Source of the DNA: DASZVB01 sp036272055
GTDB lineage: Bacteria > Myxococcota_A > Polyangia > Polyangiales > Polyangiaceae
Assembly: GCA_036272055.1 (NCBI GenBank)
Contig: DATAZL010000052.1
Location: forward strand, 72,273 to 136,272
Reading direction: 5' to 3'
DNA: 64,000 nucleotides
The notes below the pieces were generated by a model. The model made no database searches, was not told the origin of the DNA, and saw only the letters and a list, made by a program, of their open reading frames with translations. Of the stretch, positions 62,001 through 64,000 are shown one piece after another (the stretch's first letter is position 1; every line of letters begins with the position of its first letter). The position numbers were made by a program, and so were the translations under genes.

Positions 62001-63750
62001 CTCCGCGCCAGATCGCCGACGCGCGTTCGCGATCGACGAATGCGCCTTCCTCGAGCTTGCCGTCCATGTCGAGCGCGAGCCGCTCGATCTGCGCGTCGGG
62101 GGGCAGCGGAAAGCGATAGACGCCTTCGAGCACGTCGTCGCTCGTGTTCGTGAACTCCTCCTCGATCTCCGTCCGGGCGACGTTCCCCACGATGCGCACC
62201 CGCGTCGTATGGGAGGCGAGAGACACGAGCCCCTTCTTCTCGTGGTCCTCGCCGGGCTTCTTCGCGCCGAGCTCGCCGAGGCCGCGGATCGGCGCGTCCG
62301 GTTCGACGGCCCTGGTGAATGCTCGCTCGGTCCAGCCGAAGCCGTCTCCCATGGCGACGCTCGGGAAGACGAGCGGCGTCGCGCCGGGGCTCAGGCGCCC
62401 GACCTCGCCGGCGTGGACGGCGATCGAGCGCTCGCTCGCGTCGGTGAGCCGCACCGAGCCGCGCGCCACCTCGGCGTCCGCTCGCGCCGGGTCGGCGGTG
62501 AGCGAGATCTTCACGCTCTCCGTCTCGACGGAGCCGAGCGGGACGTCGAAGCGTGCACGGCTCGCACCGACCGCAGGGACGTCGGCGACGAGGCTTCCGT
62601 GCTCGAGGCGCGCACGGCGTGCGTAGTTGCCGTCGAGCAGGAGCTCACTGCCGCGGTCGAGGACGAGGTGGGTACCGTCGCGCAACTCGACGACGACGCG
62701 GGTCTGCCCGTCGGTCCGCAGGGACGAACCTGCCGGCACGTCGTCGCCCTCGTCGATGCGACTGCAGACGGCCCGATCCGGGCTGCAGCGCTCCACGCCG
62801 ACGCCGCCCCCGAACGCACGCGACACCATCCCGAGCTTCCCGCTCCACGCGGCGTCGGCGTACCCCGAGCCGTCGCTCGCCCGCGTGACGACCACCGCGA
62901 CGACGCCGAGAACCGCGGCAATAGCCGCCGCAATCCCCAGCCGTCTCCGCTGTTTCGCCTTCGGCGTCACGTCGGTCTGCGGCGTCACGTCGGTCTGCGG
63001 CGTTGGAGGGTCGATGTTCGGCGTCGCGGGATTGGACTGGGAGACGGCACGGAGGCGGGCTGCGAGCGCGTCGCGTTCCGTGAGCTCACGGGGGTCGAAG
63101 GCACGGAGCTTCTCGACGACGCGCCCGGCGTCGTGCACGAGGTCGCGCGAGACGTCGTCCGCCGTCACGAAATCGGAGACGGCATCCGGAGCAAGCCCGT
63201 CGACGGCATCCGCGAGCGCTTCCTCGACGGCGCGTCGTCCAGCGAGCACCTCCGGTGACGAGTCGGCAACGTCCGCGACCGGAGCCGCGAGCCGGCAGAC
63301 GAACGCGAGCCCGCGCGCGAGCCGCACTCGCAGAGCCGTCTCGTCGATGCCGGCCGCGCTCGCCGCGTCGGCGAGCGACAGCCCGCCGACGTAGCGGAGC
63401 AACAACGCTTCGCGCTCGGTGGGACGGACGTCCTCCAGATGAAGCGACGAGAGTGCGCCCGTCTCGACTCGTGCTGAGTTCGCGCGACGTCGCGCCTCGA
63501 GCACCTGTAGCGCACGCCGGCGCGCGCTCGCGAACAGCCGTGGCCGCGACAGCGCCTCCGGGTCGCCGCCGGCGCGAAGGTTCGTTGCCTCGACGTACGT
63601 CTCCTCGACGAGCGCGACCGCTTCGTCACCGCCGCCGACTGCCGCGACGGCAAAGCGCACGAGAGCCGTGAGGTCGCTCGCGATCGCGCTATCGAGCGCG
63701 CTTCCGGTCGTCAGATTGCTCGATGCCTCGTTGCCGTCCGAACCTGCCAT
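59083..63750 (-). CDS. Giant fusion: sigma-factor-like, TM, FecR-like, VIT, VWA, TPR, DUF2135-like
   Basis: A single 1555-residue frame. Residues 1-155 look like a divergent ECF sigma factor: a region-2-like helix set (DEAVALVEETYVEATN, LFASARRRALQVLEARRR) and a clear region-4 helix-turn-helix (PTEREALLLRYVGGLSLADA, GIDETALRVRLARGLAF). A Pro/Thr linker leads to one transmembrane helix at about 270-289. Outside come a FecR-like domain at about 320-455 (LRDGTHLVLDRGSELLL), a VIT domain at about 515-645 with RTEIEEEFTNTSDDVLEGVY, a VWA domain at 774-946 with MIDAS DSSRS, a Pro/Ser linker, TPR-like helices at about 1330-1430 and a DUF2135-like end (LRLEASWDGGDDLDLSLLPP). The ATG at 63750 is chosen over 63897. 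Each part alone is known; fused, they suggest a sigma factor tethered to an outside sensor. Function is unknown. Confidence 0.9.
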   Translation of the reverse strand: MAGSDGNEASSNLTTGSALDSAIASDLTALVRFAVAAVGGGDEAVALVEETYVEATNLRAGGDPEALSRPRLFASARRRALQVLEARRRANSARVETGALSSLHLEDVRPTEREALLLRYVGGLSLADAASAAGIDETALRVRLARGLAFVCRLAAPVADVADSSPEVLAGRRAVEEALADAVDGLAPDAVSDFVTADDVSRDLVHDAGRVVEKLRAFDPRELTERDALAARLRAVSQSNPATPNIDPPTPQTDVTPQTDVTPKAKQRRRLGIAAAIAAVLGVVAVVVTRASDGSGYADAAWSGKLGMVSRAFGGGVGVERCSPDRAVCSRIDEGDDVPAGSSLRTDGQTRVVVELRDGTHLVLDRGSELLLDGNYARRARLEHGSLVADVPAVGASRARFDVPLGSVETESVKISLTADPARADAEVARGSVRLTDASERSIAVHAGEVGRLSPGATPLVFPSVAMGDGFGWTERAFTRAVEPDAPIRGLGELGAKKPGEDHEKKGLVSLASHTTRVRIVGNVARTEIEEEFTNTSDDVLEGVYRFPLPPDAQIERLALDMDGKLEEGAFVDRERASAIWRGAIVNAGGKKPTEEIVWVPGPWRDPALLEWQRGGRFELRIYPIPKRSSRKVLLAYTQVIAPSGGVRRYVYPLPYDPAGSTRVGRFDVDVEVRGSDGQAGVVSRGYDLRQQTLPDGVRQLSFSAHDFSPAGDLAIEYSLPDPDREVTAWAYRPSPDETTPVAVDRATALPEESYVAIALHPKLPRSQDGLQRDFALVVDSSRSMFGERYRRASALAESVVREMDRGDRVTVLACDSTCREFRSGLVEAGPDAARAVAEFLQAVTPEGGSDVAGAVTRARAALRDAPTGAARVVYIGDGTPTIGPVAPAFLRREVEAAMPREAGTVTAVAIGADADVGTLATLADAGGGVLVPYVPGQTLVDAAFALLGSTYGTTLADVRVELPEGLTDVAPARLGTLRAGGETIVVARMSAPSVSGTLTLHGELGGAPFEQRYPLHVEATTSKGNAFVPRLWAAAKITELEQQPDLASRQSAVELSSRFHVASRYTSLLVLESAAMMHAFGVTRDDRAALWTGDSASESTVAEGENEVTDADDGRGALADKMPLDQDSYGSAGLGAVSAPARRSRAAATATEEAHATPSPAPVAPKAASEPSGNAYTFADDEERRPEKSKKEGGYAPPPSSAAPATLGRLGTSGGAYAPEQKDDMSGPPLMQSPFSPRPPRFGQRYVPMRKIWERVGHIVTPPALPGAVDAPALEAAERAAAGPEPTRESLKRLYTLYFLGGRVERAAEMAERWSAKDPLDPDALTARADVAAARGEREQAIRILGSVVDVRPGDQKAVFRLARLHRWSGSPELSCRFSMAAAEIRSSDAKLLSEAVRCTRDLGRVDVASDLMSLADDATRRAADALLSAKPVDPSLLTGDLRLEASWDGGDDLDLSLLPPDGARISWLGAPTRAVISARDVRSTSREGLSLRGGAPGDYVVEVTRPSGHRGAVRGSVIVYAAGDRRVVPFELDATSTRIALLKITTRPRLVPL

Positions 63751-63967
63751 GCGACGCTCCGTCGGCTCGGCCGGGTCGAAGGTGTCGACCGCACAGACGA
63801 GCCCAGGCTCATCGTACGAGCGACCGGGGCGAAAGATCCTTTTAAAGGGGGCCCTTAGGCCCAATGCCGATCGGTTAGGCGCGTAAGCGATCGACATCGC
63901 TAAAGAATCAAGAGGCCCCTTTCCATCGAGGAGAAAGCCTGCTCCATCGGTCTTCGAAGGAGCAGCG

Positions 63968-64000
63968 ATGGGATGGAATCTCGCCCTTGCGGCGACGGCG
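63968..64000 (+). CDS. Start of a gene running off the right edge
   Basis: ATG at 63968 is preceded by GAAGGAGCAGCG, a strong ribosome-binding site, and opens a frame reading MGWNLALAATA, which could be a signal peptide. Only eleven codons are in the window, so nothing can be said of the product. It diverges from the giant fusion gene, with 217 bases between the starts; that gap holds no other gene I can support. Confidence 0.4.
   Translation, partial: MGWNLALAATA

Noticed and set aside
62960..63005. Tandem repeat GCGTCACGTCGGTCTGCG in the giant gene
   Set aside because: It is two coding copies of a TPQTDV unit in a linker, with no sign of another role.

Overview
High-GC DNA (roughly two-thirds G+C by eye) with features typical of Myxococcota of the Polyangia type: a Ser/Thr kinase fused to WD40 repeats, many Ala/Pro/Ser-rich lipoproteins, lone histidine kinases and response regulators, a TIGR04563-type small protein, formylglycine-synthase-like lipoproteins, c-type cytochrome lipoproteins and a menaquinone gene (menB). 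It reads as ordinary, densely coding chromosome. I saw no insertion sequence, prophage, CRISPR array, rRNA or tRNA.

Layout. 1-4454: end of an acyl-CoA dehydrogenase, a small tail-anchored protein, and a kinase with 16 WD40 repeats. 4461-11866: a tight five-gene operon (ABC ATPase, two FtsX-like permeases, LolA-like protein, outer-membrane barrel) divergent from a MarR regulator. 11988-17851: a PadR regulator with palindromic operator-like DNA facing a di-heme cytochrome c peroxidase, then asd, a secreted protein, a tetraheme lipoprotein and a PilZ protein. 17853-18808: bfd and bfr diverging around a Fur-box-like palindrome, closed by a strong terminator hairpin. 18819-27100: a large lipoprotein with one c-heme motif, menB, a quinone-oxidoreductase-like gene, an acyl-CoA dehydrogenase, an epimerase with a half-size EamA transporter, and TerC. 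27192-33445: a coupled pair of M16 proteases (one active, one lacking the zinc site), then a coupled pair of sensor proteins, the first ending before any ATPase domain. 33498-39525: a sigma/anti-sigma/secreted-protein operon and a five-gene protein-quality-control-like operon (histidine phosphatase, FKBP, acidic protein, DUF1844, HtrA). 39560-48893: lipoprotein, short kinase, RHH-like protein, S41 protease, aconitase, GlpAB-type glycerol-3-phosphate dehydrogenase. 48894-59078: small secreted or lipoproteins, YceI, a GAF-rich kinase with its response regulator, an outer-membrane barrel and a beta-propeller lipoprotein. 59083-63750: a 1555-residue fusion of a sigma-factor-like N-terminus, a transmembrane segment, FecR-like, VIT, VWA, TPR and DUF2135-like parts.

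The most unusual items are that fusion protein, the sensor pair at 30204-33445, a bacterioferritin that lacks the usual sixth ferroxidase ligand, an 89-bp intergenic repeat found in the same orientation downstream of menB and of the aconitase gene, and a perfect 32-bp palindrome between divergent genes at 51253.

All calls come from reading the sequence and from remembered family features. No database search was run. Start codons were moved inward from the longest reading frame where a Shine-Dalgarno sequence, a signal peptide or gene overlap favoured it.
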